From: SHLQ01 sp964610745
GTDB taxonomy: Bacteria > Actinomycetota > Acidimicrobiia > Acidimicrobiales > SHLQ01
Reading direction: 5' to 3'
NCBI GenBank assembly: GCA_964610745.1
Contig: CAZSYL010000076.1
Coordinates: forward strand, 1 to 14,538
Length of the DNA stretch: 14,538 bases
This document shows positions 1-7,002 of this stretch, piece after piece; within the stretch, counting starts at the first letter, position 1; each line of letters starts with the position of its first letter. A program made the translations under genes and the position numbers. The notes under the pieces are model-generated. The model did not search any database. It saw only the letters and a list, made by a program, of their open reading frames with translations, and was not told the DNA's origin.

Positions 1-26
1 CCGGGGGTCGACCAGTGGGGCAGGAG

Positions 27-1544
27 CTAGCTCCGAAGTTTGTACCGTTGGATCTTGCCGGTGGCGGTCTTCGGCAGCTCGGTTGGAAAGTGATACGTCT
101 TCGGCCGCTTGAAGCCGGCGAGGCGATCTCGGCAGTGCTCGGCGAGCGCTTCGGCTGACAAGGTTGCGCCGTCGATTGCGGTCACATAGGCGACCGGGCG
201 GGTGACGCTTTGCTCGTCGGGTTGGCCAACGACAGCAGCTTCGAGCACATCGGGATGTTCGATTAAGACGCCCTCGACCTCGGCTGGCGATACCCACTCG
301 CCGCCGACTCTCAACATGTCGTCGACGCGACCGAGGTAGGTGTAGAAGCCATCGGTGTCGGCCGAGTACAGATCGCCCGATCGCATCCACTCGCCCTCGA
401 AGGTGGCGCGGGTGGTGTCGCTACGGCACCAGTAGCCGGTGGCAGCCGACGGTCCTCGTACGAGCAGCTCACCCGGATCACCAGCTGGCTGCTCGTCGCC
501 GCGATGATCGACAACTCGCACCGCATAACCGGGTACTGGTTTGCCGCTCGTGCCCGGGCGCAGCTCGTCGGGGTTGTTCGATAGATAGATGTGCAGTTGT
601 TCGGTCGAGCCAATCCCATCGAGAATGGTGACGCCAAAGCGATCACGAAACCGTTCGTACGTTTCGGCGGGAAGTGCTTCGGCTGCGGACACGCCATAAC
701 GCAGCGAAGCAAACGCTCCATCGTCGAGGTCTGCTGCCAGCAGTGCCGCATAGAACGTCGGGATACAGAAGAACAGCGTCGGACTTTCGCTCGCAAGGTT
801 GTCGGCGACGAGCTGTGGGGTCGGCGGACGGGTCGGATCGAGCACCGCGGTTGCACCGACCGAGAACGGGAAGGTCAAGGAATTGCCCAACCCATACGCA
901 TGGAACATCGGGCCGACCGAATAGAACACATCATCGGCGGTCACACCGAGGATCTGGTCGGCATAGGTCTCACACGTTATGGGGATGTCGACGTGCCGGT
1001 GCATGGCAAGTTTGGGTTGGCCGGTCGACCCGGAGGTGCACAGCCAAAATCCTGGTGATTCGGCCCACGTTGAGGCAACCGATCCGTCGCTCCCCGCTGC
1101 GGTGAAGTCCGCCCAACCAACGGTGTCTTCGGCGGTGCCACCCGAGCTGATCACCGTCGTGACTTCGGGTGACCCGGCTCGGAGCTCGTCGAGCGACGCT
1201 TCGCGTTCGGCCGAGATCGACACGACGCGAGCTCGAGAGTCCGCCACGATCACGGCGAGGTCTCGCCCAGGCAGCAGCGGGTTCATCGGTACCGGGACGG
1301 CACCGATGCGCATCGCGCCCAGGAACATCGCCACGAACTCCAGCGAATCGAGCATCACCATCGCCACCCGTTCCTCGGGGCGGACGCCGAGCGCCCGAAG
1401 CCCGCCAGCGGCAGCCTCGACCTCGGTCAGAACCTCGGCGTAGGTCACCGATTCGCCGCCGACTCGGAGGGCAACCCGGTCGCCGTCACCATTGGCCACG
1501 TGGCGATCGACGAGCCATTCGCTCACGTTGAAGTGTTCATGCAT
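27..1544 (-). CDS. bclA: Benzoate-CoA ligase (ANL superfamily)
   Basis: Activates benzoate with ATP and CoA through benzoyl-AMP to cytoplasmic benzoyl-CoA, the substrate of BoxB. With ATG at 1544 the protein has 505 residues. The A3 phosphate loop TSGSTGQPK is at about 170-178, A5 DGIGSTE at 309-315, A7 SGDLY at 389-393, the hinge region GRVDDM at 405-410, and the catalytic lysine K497 is in PKTATGK. The pocket stretches HAYGLGN (215-221) and STEQLHIYLSN (313-323) are those of benzoate-CoA ligases rather than fatty-acid or acetate enzymes. The frame is open back to a TTG at 1583. I prefer the ATG at 1544 because a strong GGAGG lies 6 nt upstream and the start overlaps the hydrolase stop in ATGCATGA, which implies translational coupling. 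It is the last operon gene visible. A hydroxybenzoate or other aryl substrate is possible, but the adjacent boxBC genes favour benzoate. Confidence 0.92.
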   Translation of the reverse strand: MHEHFNVSEWLVDRHVANGDGDRVALRVGGESVTYAEVLTEVEAAAGGLRALGVRPEERVAMVMLDSLEFVAMFLGAMRIGAVPVPMNPLLPGRDLAVIVADSRARVVSISAEREASLDELRAGSPEVTTVISSGGTAEDTVGWADFTAAGSDGSVASTWAESPGFWLCTSGSTGQPKLAMHRHVDIPITCETYADQILGVTADDVFYSVGPMFHAYGLGNSLTFPFSVGATAVLDPTRPPTPQLVADNLASESPTLFFCIPTFYAALLAADLDDGAFASLRYGVSAAEALPAETYERFRDRFGVTILDGIGSTEQLHIYLSNNPDELRPGTSGKPVPGYAVRVVDHRGDEQPAGDPGELLVRGPSAATGYWCRSDTTRATFEGEWMRSGDLYSADTDGFYTYLGRVDDMLRVGGEWVSPAEVEGVLIEHPDVLEAAVVGQPDEQSVTRPVAYVTAIDGATLSAEALAEHCRDRLAGFKRPKTYHFPTELPKTATGKIQRYKLRS

Positions 1545-2325
1545 GACGGTCCTCCGGCGGGAGTTGTTCGTAGAAGTCGGCAACCAGCGACATCACTGCG
1601 GTCGGTTGTTCGTGGTGGATGATGTGGCCGACACCAGCCAGCCGCTCGATAGTTGCGTTCGGGCCGATCGCGGCAGCCATCTCGGTGAGCTGGGCATCGG
1701 TGGCATAGCGGTCTAGATCACCTTGGGCAACGAGGGTCGGCACCTCGATCGACTCGAGCAGCGGACGGATATCCCAGCTGGAAAACTCGCGGCTAACCCA
1801 CACCGAGCTCCATGCGTCGAATAAGGCCCTGGGATCGTCGTGGTGGGGCTCCAGTCCAGCAACGAATCGGTCGGCGCTTTGTCGCATGGCGGTGATCGCT
1901 TCGGTGCAGGCCGTCTCGACCCAGCTGTGTGCGGCGAGGACGATCAGGCCACGACAGTCTCCACCGGTGGCGGCGTGCAACAGTGCAATGCTGCCGCCAT
2001 CGGAGTGGCCCACCACGAGCGGTCGTTCGATCGACATTGCTCGAAGCAGGTCGGCAAATACTCGCGCCTCGATGTGCAGCCAATCGGCCGGCCAGGCCCC
2101 ATCTGGTATCGGCGTCGATGTTCCATGACCGGCTCGTTCGAACGCCATGACCGCCGTGCCGGTCGCTTCGGCGATCTCGGCTGGTGTGTCCCGCCATTGA
2201 GAGAGCGAACCGAGTCCGTCGTGCAACATCACAATGCCGACCGGCCCATCGCCCCACCTCGCCGTTCGAAGGCGTCGCCCAGCCACGTCAACGGTTTGAA
2301 GTTGAGCGGCGGACACGGTGAACAC
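1537..2325 (-). CDS. Alpha/beta hydrolase of the benzoate operon, possible lactone or thioester hydrolase
   Basis: A 262-residue alpha/beta-hydrolase-fold protein of normal family length. The nucleophile elbow is GHSDGG (S108 at 106-111). The likely acid is D205 in QGDLD (201-205) and the likely catalytic histidine is H234 in GVGHIIH (231-237). An oxyanion-loop motif HDGLGS sits at 35-40. There is no signal peptide, so it should be cytoplasmic. The gene begins 9 nt after the boxB stop and overlaps the ligase start, so it belongs to the operon. I recall that some proteobacterial box clusters carry a putative lactone hydrolase, and a role in removing a lactone or off-pathway CoA thioester from BoxB/BoxC turnover is a reasonable inference. 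A meta-cleavage-product hydrolase or simple esterase cannot be excluded. The start is GTG at 2325. A second GTG three codons later (2316) is an equally plausible start, and neither has a strong ribosome site. Confidence 0.85.
   Translation of the reverse strand: MFTVSAAQLQTVDVAGRRLRTARWGDGPVGIVMLHDGLGSLSQWRDTPAEIAEATGTAVMAFERAGHGTSTPIPDGAWPADWLHIEARVFADLLRAMSIERPLVVGHSDGGSIALLHAATGGDCRGLIVLAAHSWVETACTEAITAMRQSADRFVAGLEPHHDDPRALFDAWSSVWVSREFSSWDIRPLLESIEVPTLVAQGDLDRYATDAQLTEMAAAIGPNATIERLAGVGHIIHHEQPTAVMSLVADFYEQLPPEDRHA
1551..1555 (-). promoter_or_regulatory. Ribosome binding site of the benzoate-CoA ligase
   Basis: The minus strand reads GGAGG, 6 nt before the ATG at 1544 and inside the 3' end of the hydrolase gene. 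This near-consensus Shine-Dalgarno site decides the start in favour of 1544 over the upstream in-frame TTG at 1583, which has no comparable site. Confidence 0.75.
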
Positions 2326-2334
2326 CCCGAGGGC

Positions 2335-3750
2335 TTACAGGCGGACGTAGTCGTAGTCGACGGGCTGGGTGTTCACGCCGCTCGCGGGGGGAGCGATCCA
2401 TCCGGCCATTTCGCCAACCCCGAACGACGGCTGCATCAACGATCCAACATGCTGCTTCTCGGCCTCGGACGGTAGCCAGGCGTCTCGCTCCGCGATCCAC
2501 TGCTCTTCGGTGAGTAGCTGGCCTCCCGGACTGACGAAGTGATCTCGAAAAGAACCCACCTCCCGATTGAAGCCAACATGGGGGAGTGCGAGTTGGGTGG
2601 TGATTCCCGCCTCACTCAGTGTGCGATTCCAGCGACGCATGCCCTTCTCGCAATCGACCGTGTACTCGCTACGGAGCTCGTGGTTTACCAGAGCTCGAGC
2701 CGACAGGGTCTCGGTTGCGATCTCGCCGTTGGTCACCGTCAGGTACTCGTCGTCGATGTCGAGGAGCACATGATCGTCGTCGTAGCTGTCCTCGCCATAA
2801 CGACCTTTCAACCCGGCGGCGTAATAGTTCGCAGCGTTCGTCGACTTCTCGCTGCCGAACAGGTCGAGCGAAACCGAGTAGTGGAAGTTGATGTAGCGCT
2901 GGAGCGTATCGAGGTTGATCCCGCCATGGCTCGTGATGTCTTCGGTGTCGAACTCGTTCATGAGCTCGGCGGTGCGCTGCACGACACGCCCAACGCCGCT
3001 CGCTCCAACGAACATGTGATGCGCCTCTTCCTTCAGCATGAAGTCACAGGTGCGACTGAGCGGATCGAAGGCAGATTCTTTGAGCGCACCGAGCTGATAC
3101 TTCCCGTCGCGATCGGTGAAGTAGGTGAACATAAAGAAGGAGAGCCAGTCGGGAGTCTCCTCGTTGAAGGCACCGAGAATGCGGGGTTGGTCGGCATCGC
3201 CCGAGTTGCGCTCGAGCATGGCATCGGCCTCTTCGCGACCGTCTTTACCGAAGTAGCGGTGAAGCAAGTACACCATGGCCCACAGGTGGCGTCCCTCTTC
3301 GACGTTCACCTGGAACAGATTGCGGAGGTCGTAAAGCGAAGGTGCGGTCGCTCCGAGCAATCGTTGTTGTTCGACCGAGGCTGGCTCGGTATCGCCCTGA
3401 ACCACGATGAGGCGTCGAAGATCGGTTCGGAATTCGCCCGGGACCTCGTGCCACACCGGTTGACCCCGGTTGTCACCAAACCCGATCGTGCGATCCGGTT
3501 GCTGATCGCCCAAGAAGATTCCCCAGCGATAATCGGGCATCTTGACGTGCCCAAAGTGCGCCCAACCCTCGCGGCCAACATCGACGGCGGTGCGCAGATA
3601 GACGTCATTCTCTTGGAACCCGCGGGGACCCATGTCCGCCCACCAGTCGGCAAAGCGCGGTTGCCAGTTTTCGAGAGCTCGCTTCAGTCGGCGATCACCG
3701 GCTAGGTCGACATTGTTGGGTATCCGTTCGGAGTAATCGATGTTTGCCAC
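2335..3750 (-). CDS. boxB: Benzoyl-CoA 2,3-epoxidase, diiron oxygenase subunit
   Basis: BoxB inserts one oxygen atom from O2 into the ring of benzoyl-CoA to give the 2,3-epoxide, using electrons from a reductase (BoxA). The protein has 471 residues, matching the family length of about 470. The expected diiron ligands are all present: E122, E152 and H155 in EEGRH (151-155), D213 in FTDRDG (211-216), and E242 and H245 in KEEAHH (240-245). As I recall the Azoarcus evansii ligands (E120, E150, H153, D211, E240, H243), every one is offset by exactly two, which strongly supports a functional enzyme. The N-terminus, with a tryptophan-rich NWQPRFADWW (28-37), also looks family-typical. The start is GTG at 3750, preceded by GGAG 5 nt upstream. 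The gene follows boxC after 12 nt. No boxA is seen in the window. Confidence 0.96.
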   Translation of the reverse strand: MANIDYSERIPNNVDLAGDRRLKRALENWQPRFADWWADMGPRGFQENDVYLRTAVDVGREGWAHFGHVKMPDYRWGIFLGDQQPDRTIGFGDNRGQPVWHEVPGEFRTDLRRLIVVQGDTEPASVEQQRLLGATAPSLYDLRNLFQVNVEEGRHLWAMVYLLHRYFGKDGREEADAMLERNSGDADQPRILGAFNEETPDWLSFFMFTYFTDRDGKYQLGALKESAFDPLSRTCDFMLKEEAHHMFVGASGVGRVVQRTAELMNEFDTEDITSHGGINLDTLQRYINFHYSVSLDLFGSEKSTNAANYYAAGLKGRYGEDSYDDDHVLLDIDDEYLTVTNGEIATETLSARALVNHELRSEYTVDCEKGMRRWNRTLSEAGITTQLALPHVGFNREVGSFRDHFVSPGGQLLTEEQWIAERDAWLPSEAEKQHVGSLMQPSFGVGEMAGWIAPPASGVNTQPVDYDYVRL

Positions 3751-3762
3751 GGTGTCTCCAGG

Positions 3763-5409
3763 TCAGGTTCGGTTGATGTCGAATGTGGGGCGCGAGCCGC
3801 TGCCGTACTTTCGCAGCGCCCCGTCGGGGCCGCTGGCGTTGGGACGATTGAAGACCCAGTTCTGCCACGCGGACAACCGCGAGAAAATCTTCGATGCCAT
3901 CGTCTCGGGGCCAGCGAAGCGATGGTTTGCTTCCATAGCGGTGAGTGCATCGGGCGAGTAGCTCGCTCGTTCCTCGATGGCGAGGCGGACCTCATCGTCC
4001 CAGTCGAGGTCGTCTGGGGTTGACGTGACGAGACCGAGCTCGCGTGCCCGCTCGGCGTTGATGGTCTCGCCGACCGCCGCTTGCGCGGCGGTTATGTGTG
4101 CAGGCGAACCCCAAAAGCGCGATTCGAGTCTGGTCAGTTCGTTGGCCATCGGCATAGCTCCGAGGCTGGCTGCGGTGAACACGAGCTCGGCGGGGGGCAG
4201 CGGTTCTTCGTCGTCTTCGAAGATGCCGTCGAGCATGTAGCTGCGATCGGCGGCGAGCGGTATCTCGGCGAGGATGCCCACAAAGCACGAACCCGGGTCG
4301 ATCACCGCGATCAGGCTGCGGGCGGTGAGATCGAGGCGCGACAGGACTCGCTTCCACAACAACGCAATCTCGTGGGTCAGGTGGTCACTTCTGGAAAGCA
4401 GTCGTTCGGTATGAGCAATCGCAGCAGCAGCGTCGCCCCGCGTCTTCAACACGATCGTCCCTAGAGCTGGTTCGTTGAAGCGGAGATGGCAGAGCGCATC
4501 ATCGAGCTCGCGGGCTGCTACCAACGCCCAATCGTCGGCATTGCTGACCGATATGGTGAGCTCCACCGAACGTCCTGTGCGGTCGAGTCTTGCGTCGACG
4601 AATCGGTAGGTGATCCCGTCTTCGGAGACGGTTCGGTCAAGGGGTTGAAGAGTGATGGCCGATCCATCGTCTGAGCGCTCCGAGGTTTCCGCGAGCGCAG
4701 CTGCTCGAGATGCGACCGAATCGTCGAAGGTCGACGGCGGCGCGATCTCGTCGACGAGCCCCCACTCGAGAGCCTCCGATCCCTGGATACCCTCGGGCTT
4801 GGTGGCGAACACGTCCGCCCGGTCTCGGCGAACGTGTCGTTTGTCGGTGAGTCTCGTCAACCCACCCGTGCCGGGCAGGACGCCGAGCAGTGGAACTTCC
4901 GGTAATGAGACGGCGCTCGATCGATCGTCGACGAGTAACAGGTGATCACACGCCATCGCCACTTCGTATCCACCACCGGAACACGCGCCGTTGATCGCTG
5001 CGAGGAAACGCAAACCCGAGTTGGCTGAGGCCTCCTCGATCTCTAGGCGAGTCTCGTTTGTGAACTTGCAGAAGTTGACTTTGTGCCCGTGGGAGGAGGC
5101 GGCGAGCATTCGGATGTTCGCGCCCGCACAAAAGACTCCTGAAAGAGCGCTTCCGATGATGACGACCTTCACCTCGGGATGTTCGAAGCGAATTCGGCGG
5201 ATGGCATCGGCGAGCTCGATATCGACACCGATGTCGTAGCTGTTGAGTTTCAGCTCGTAGTCGCCGAGCAAGCCGCCGTCGGTGGCGACGTCCATCGACA
5301 GGCGGGCACACTCGCCATCGATTTCGAGGGTCCAATGGGAATAGGAGTCGGGATGACGCTCAAAGGTGATGTGATCAGTTGCCCGATCTGGCGCATCCTC
5401 GTCTGACAC
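3763..5409 (-). CDS. boxC: Benzoyl-CoA-dihydrodiol lyase
   Basis: BoxC opens the ring of 2,3-epoxybenzoyl-CoA by hydrolytic C-C cleavage, giving 3,4-dehydroadipyl-CoA semialdehyde and formate. The protein has 548 residues, close to the roughly 555 of characterised BoxC, and far longer than ordinary enoyl-CoA hydratases because two crotonase-like segments are fused. The first (about 60-240) carries the oxyanion-hole motifs FCAGANI (93-99) and GACSGGGYEVAMACD (141-155). E149 and E171 are 22 apart, matching the E146/E168 pair I recall for Burkholderia BoxC. The C-terminal segment ends with WQNWVFNRPNA and a GALRKYGSG stretch characteristic of the family. The start is GTG at 5409, with a purine-rich GGGGGAA just upstream. 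It is the first gene of the operon and is divergent from the lipoprotein gene. Confidence 0.95.
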   Translation of the reverse strand: MSDEDAPDRATDHITFERHPDSYSHWTLEIDGECARLSMDVATDGGLLGDYELKLNSYDIGVDIELADAIRRIRFEHPEVKVVIIGSALSGVFCAGANIRMLAASSHGHKVNFCKFTNETRLEIEEASANSGLRFLAAINGACSGGGYEVAMACDHLLLVDDRSSAVSLPEVPLLGVLPGTGGLTRLTDKRHVRRDRADVFATKPEGIQGSEALEWGLVDEIAPPSTFDDSVASRAAALAETSERSDDGSAITLQPLDRTVSEDGITYRFVDARLDRTGRSVELTISVSNADDWALVAARELDDALCHLRFNEPALGTIVLKTRGDAAAAIAHTERLLSRSDHLTHEIALLWKRVLSRLDLTARSLIAVIDPGSCFVGILAEIPLAADRSYMLDGIFEDDEEPLPPAELVFTAASLGAMPMANELTRLESRFWGSPAHITAAQAAVGETINAERARELGLVTSTPDDLDWDDEVRLAIEERASYSPDALTAMEANHRFAGPETMASKIFSRLSAWQNWVFNRPNASGPDGALRKYGSGSRPTFDINRT

Positions 5410-5509
5410 TGTTCCCCCAAACTGCGTTGTCTAAACGTAGCTCGGTTTGAGCGTGGAGGAGACAGCCGACCAGAGAGCTGGCGCGCTTGGGCGTACACTG
5501 TGTGGTGCT
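5410..5509. promoter_or_regulatory. Divergent intergenic region between boxC and the lipoprotein gene
   Basis: This 100-bp gap must carry the promoter of the four-gene box operon (leftward) and that of the lipoprotein gene (rightward). On the minus strand a TAnnnT hexamer, TACGTT (5434-5439), lies about 25-30 bp ahead of the boxC GTG and could be a -10 element, but no convincing -35 box accompanies it. A weak palindrome, CGTT-gtcta-AACG (5425-5437), overlaps this site. It is too short to call an operator. I see no box-pathway regulator gene in the window. Confidence 0.4.
5494..5499 (+). promoter_or_regulatory. Probable -10 element giving a leaderless lipoprotein mRNA
   Basis: The hexamer TACACT fits the actinobacterial TAnnnT consensus. 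Transcription would start about 7 nt downstream, within a few bases of the ATG at 5510. No Shine-Dalgarno sequence precedes this ATG (the bases just before it are GTGTGGTGCT). Both facts fit a leaderless transcript. No good -35 match is visible at 17 bp spacing. Confidence 0.45.
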
Positions 5510-6088
5510 ATGAGTTCTCGGAAATTGCCTCGCTTGTCCACCGTCCTGTTCGCCTTCGCCATTGCATTGGCTGCCTGTGGCAGCTCCGATGAAGCGACCG
5601 TGCCCGACGTCGATGAAGCGGCGGGCTCAACGACAGAAGAAACGACCGATACCACCTCCAACGTGGAGCCTGCAGAGCTCGACGGGCCGATCGATGACCG
5701 TTCGCCGAGGGAACTCGCGATCGAGCAACTCGACCTGATGCTTTTGCAGCTTGGCACGGTCGACCTCATACCGACATCGGACTGCGTCGTCGAGCGACTG
5801 GACTCGGAGGGTTTCGAGATCGAGGGACAAGGTGGCCCTGAAATCGTCGCCGCCCTGGGTTGCGATCCGACGGTCGGTAATGAACTCTTTAGCGCTACTG
5901 CCTTTAATGTGGGTCCGGAACAGGGTTCGTGCATCGTCGATGGACTCATCAGCGCAACGTCCTCGATTCCCCTCGCCGATGCCGAGACGTTCTTCAGCAC
6001 TCCGGTTCCTCCCGATGAGGTCCTCGAGGCAATCTCCTCCCGGTGCGACGTACCCGTCGACGTACTCACGCAAGGCTTTGGCGCGTAA
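5510..6088 (+). CDS. Secreted lipoprotein with two cysteine-paired modules, function unknown
   Basis: I do not recognise a named family. The 192-residue product has a lipoprotein signal peptide: basic MSSRKLPR, a hydrophobic stretch 9-21, and lipobox LAAC with the lipidated cysteine at 23. It should be anchored to the outer face of the cytoplasmic membrane. Residues 24-65 are an acidic, Thr/Glu/Asp-rich linker of low complexity. The mature domain holds four further cysteines, C92, C118, C141 and C179. Two segments look alike: DCVVERL to LGCDP (91-120) and SCIVDGL to SRCDVP (140-182), suggesting two disulfide-linked helical modules. The open frame extends upstream to 5447, but the ATG at 5510 is chosen because it places the signal peptide at the N-terminus and fits the promoter. 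It is the first of two plus-strand envelope genes. Confidence 0.85.
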   Translation: MSSRKLPRLSTVLFAFAIALAACGSSDEATVPDVDEAAGSTTEETTDTTSNVEPAELDGPIDDRSPRELAIEQLDLMLLQLGTVDLIPTSDCVVERLDSEGFEIEGQGGPEIVAALGCDPTVGNELFSATAFNVGPEQGSCIVDGLISATSSIPLADAETFFSTPVPPDEVLEAISSRCDVPVDVLTQGFGA

Positions 6089-6094
6089 CCGCTA

Positions 6095-6117
6095 GTCCTC
6101 CCCTCAGCGGGGTGGAT
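6095..6117 (+). terminator. Hairpin after the lipoprotein gene, possible terminator
   Basis: Seven nt after the lipoprotein stop codon, GTCCTCCCC (6095-6103) can pair with GGGGTGGAT (6109-6117) across the 5-nt loop TCAGC. The stem has one T-T mismatch and one G-T pair. No T-tract follows, so it is not a classical intrinsic terminator, although U-poor hairpin terminators are reported in actinobacteria. It separates the two plus-strand genes. Confidence 0.35.
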
Positions 6118-6141
6118 CAGAACGGATGCTTAAGGCTTCAA

Positions 6142-6180
6142 CTATTGCTTTATTTCGGCGCTGATTTGCCGAAGAAATAG
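6142..6180 (+). promoter_or_regulatory. Interrupted hairpin directly before the OmpA-family start codon
   Basis: TTCGGC (6154-6159) pairs with GCCGAA (6168-6173) around an 8-nt loop. Outside it, CTATT (6142-6146) can pair with AATAG (6176-6180) after an asymmetric bulge. The right arm ends 2 nt before the ATG at 6183 and contains the only purine-rich stretch that could bind the ribosome (GAAGAAATAGGG). If formed in the mRNA, the structure would limit initiation. It could also act as a protein site or be chance. Confidence 0.3.
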
Positions 6181-6182
6181 GG

Positions 6183-6917
6183 ATGGCTGCCACCAAACCT
6201 GCTGAGCAAACCGCGGAAAGCCCGGATCGTCTGATCCAGGCTGTCGTTGGAATCGCGCTCGTCGTGCTGGTTGGGATGGTCGCTGTATTCAACTTTGGTC
6301 TGCTTGACGGAGACTCTTCGAGCGACACCGTTCGTGACTACCAGTCGGAGCTGCTCACGATCATTGGCGAGGATTCTCCCGCTTCGCCACCGGGCGCTGG
6401 CTTCCCGCACATCGTCTACAACGATGGTGTGCTTTTCGTCCGCGGAGTTGCGTCGAGCGAGGACTTGGTCGACGAGACCATCGCCGAACTCGAACCGCTC
6501 TTCGGTGAGGGAAATGTCATCCCAGAAATCGTGATCGATTCCAACTTCCAAGAGGATCCTGATGCCTCAACTTCGGTGTTCTTCTCCGAGGTCGTCCTCT
6601 TTGAATCCGGCAGTGCCGTCGTGGCTCCTGAGTTTCTCGACGTGCTCGGCGCCAGCGTTGCCTTTCTCCAGCTGACGCCCGACACCACGATCGAGATCAC
6701 CGGACACACCGACACCGACGGTGATCCTGAATCGAATCTCGCCCTTTCTCAGGCGCGCGTGGACGCTGCTCGTGCCGCAATGATCGAACGAGGCGGCGAC
6801 CCCGATCGAATCACCGCAGTCGGCAAAGGCGAGACCGAACCAATCGCGGACAACTCAACCGAAGAAGGACGCCAGCTCAACCGCCGTGTTGAGCTGACGA
6901 TCGGCAGCTCATCGTAA
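6183..6917 (+). CDS. OmpATb/ArfA-like membrane-anchored OmpA-family peptidoglycan-binding protein
   Basis: The 244-residue product has a single N-terminal membrane segment (about 17-40) after a short cytoplasmic tail and no cleavage site. A roughly 70-residue BON-like alpha/beta region follows (about 50-122, with the DGVLFVRGVAS strand at 81-91). A complete C-terminal OmpA domain spans about 131-241. The OmpA domain shows FSEVVLFESGS (134-144), the peptidoglycan-ligand motif GHTDTDG (174-180), LSQARVDAAR (188-197), and the terminal NRRVELTI (233-240). The order anchor, BON-like, OmpA is that of mycobacterial OmpATb (ArfA, Rv0899). It should tether the cytoplasmic membrane to the cell wall and need not form a pore. 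The ATG at 6183 is the only start before the membrane segment, and its ribosome site is weak. The gene converges on the giant AAA+ gene. Confidence 0.88.
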   Translation: MAATKPAEQTAESPDRLIQAVVGIALVVLVGMVAVFNFGLLDGDSSSDTVRDYQSELLTIIGEDSPASPPGAGFPHIVYNDGVLFVRGVASSEDLVDETIAELEPLFGEGNVIPEIVIDSNFQEDPDASTSVFFSEVVLFESGSAVVAPEFLDVLGASVAFLQLTPDTTIEITGHTDTDGDPESNLALSQARVDAARAAMIERGGDPDRITAVGKGETEPIADNSTEEGRQLNRRVELTIGSSS

Positions 6918-7002
6918 GACGACTTGTCGGGCTCTGCTCGATGACGAAAGGCTCGGCCCCTCGAACAGGCGTCGGACTCGAACCGAACCGGGATCGGTCC
7001 TC
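6918..7002. other. Convergent intergenic region, weak hairpin only
   Basis: The 85-bp space between the OmpA-family stop and the AAA+ gene stop should terminate transcription from both sides. The only local hairpin I find is ACCGA (6982-6986) pairing with TCGGT (6994-6998) around a 7-nt loop, with no T-tract on either side. No small gene or canonical RNA gene is visible. Confidence 0.4.

Noticed and set aside
1..26. Possible start of another gene downstream of the benzoate-CoA ligase.
   Set aside because: Only 26 bases remain beyond the stop codon, with no start codon or ribosome site that can be supported.
2539..3705. A 388-codon open frame on the plus strand, antisense to boxB.
   Set aside because: It lies wholly within boxB, which has every diiron ligand and full family length. 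The antisense protein has no recognisable motif. Long antisense frames are expected in G+C-rich coding DNA.
3763..5409. boxC as two separate genes, given its two crotonase-like halves.
   Set aside because: The frame is continuous, and the length and C-terminal WQNWVFNRPNA signature are those of single-chain BoxC proteins.
5425..5437. A short palindrome CGTT-gtcta-AACG upstream of boxC as a regulator operator.
   Set aside because: The arms are only 4 bp, do not match the TGCA-containing operators I recall for BoxR/BzdR regulators, and no regulator gene is present.
5431..6069. A 212-codon minus-strand open frame opposite the lipoprotein gene, rich in serine.
   Set aside because: Its composition is the mirror of the Thr/Glu/Asp-rich lipoprotein, which has a clear signal peptide and lipobox. 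The frame has no motif of its own.
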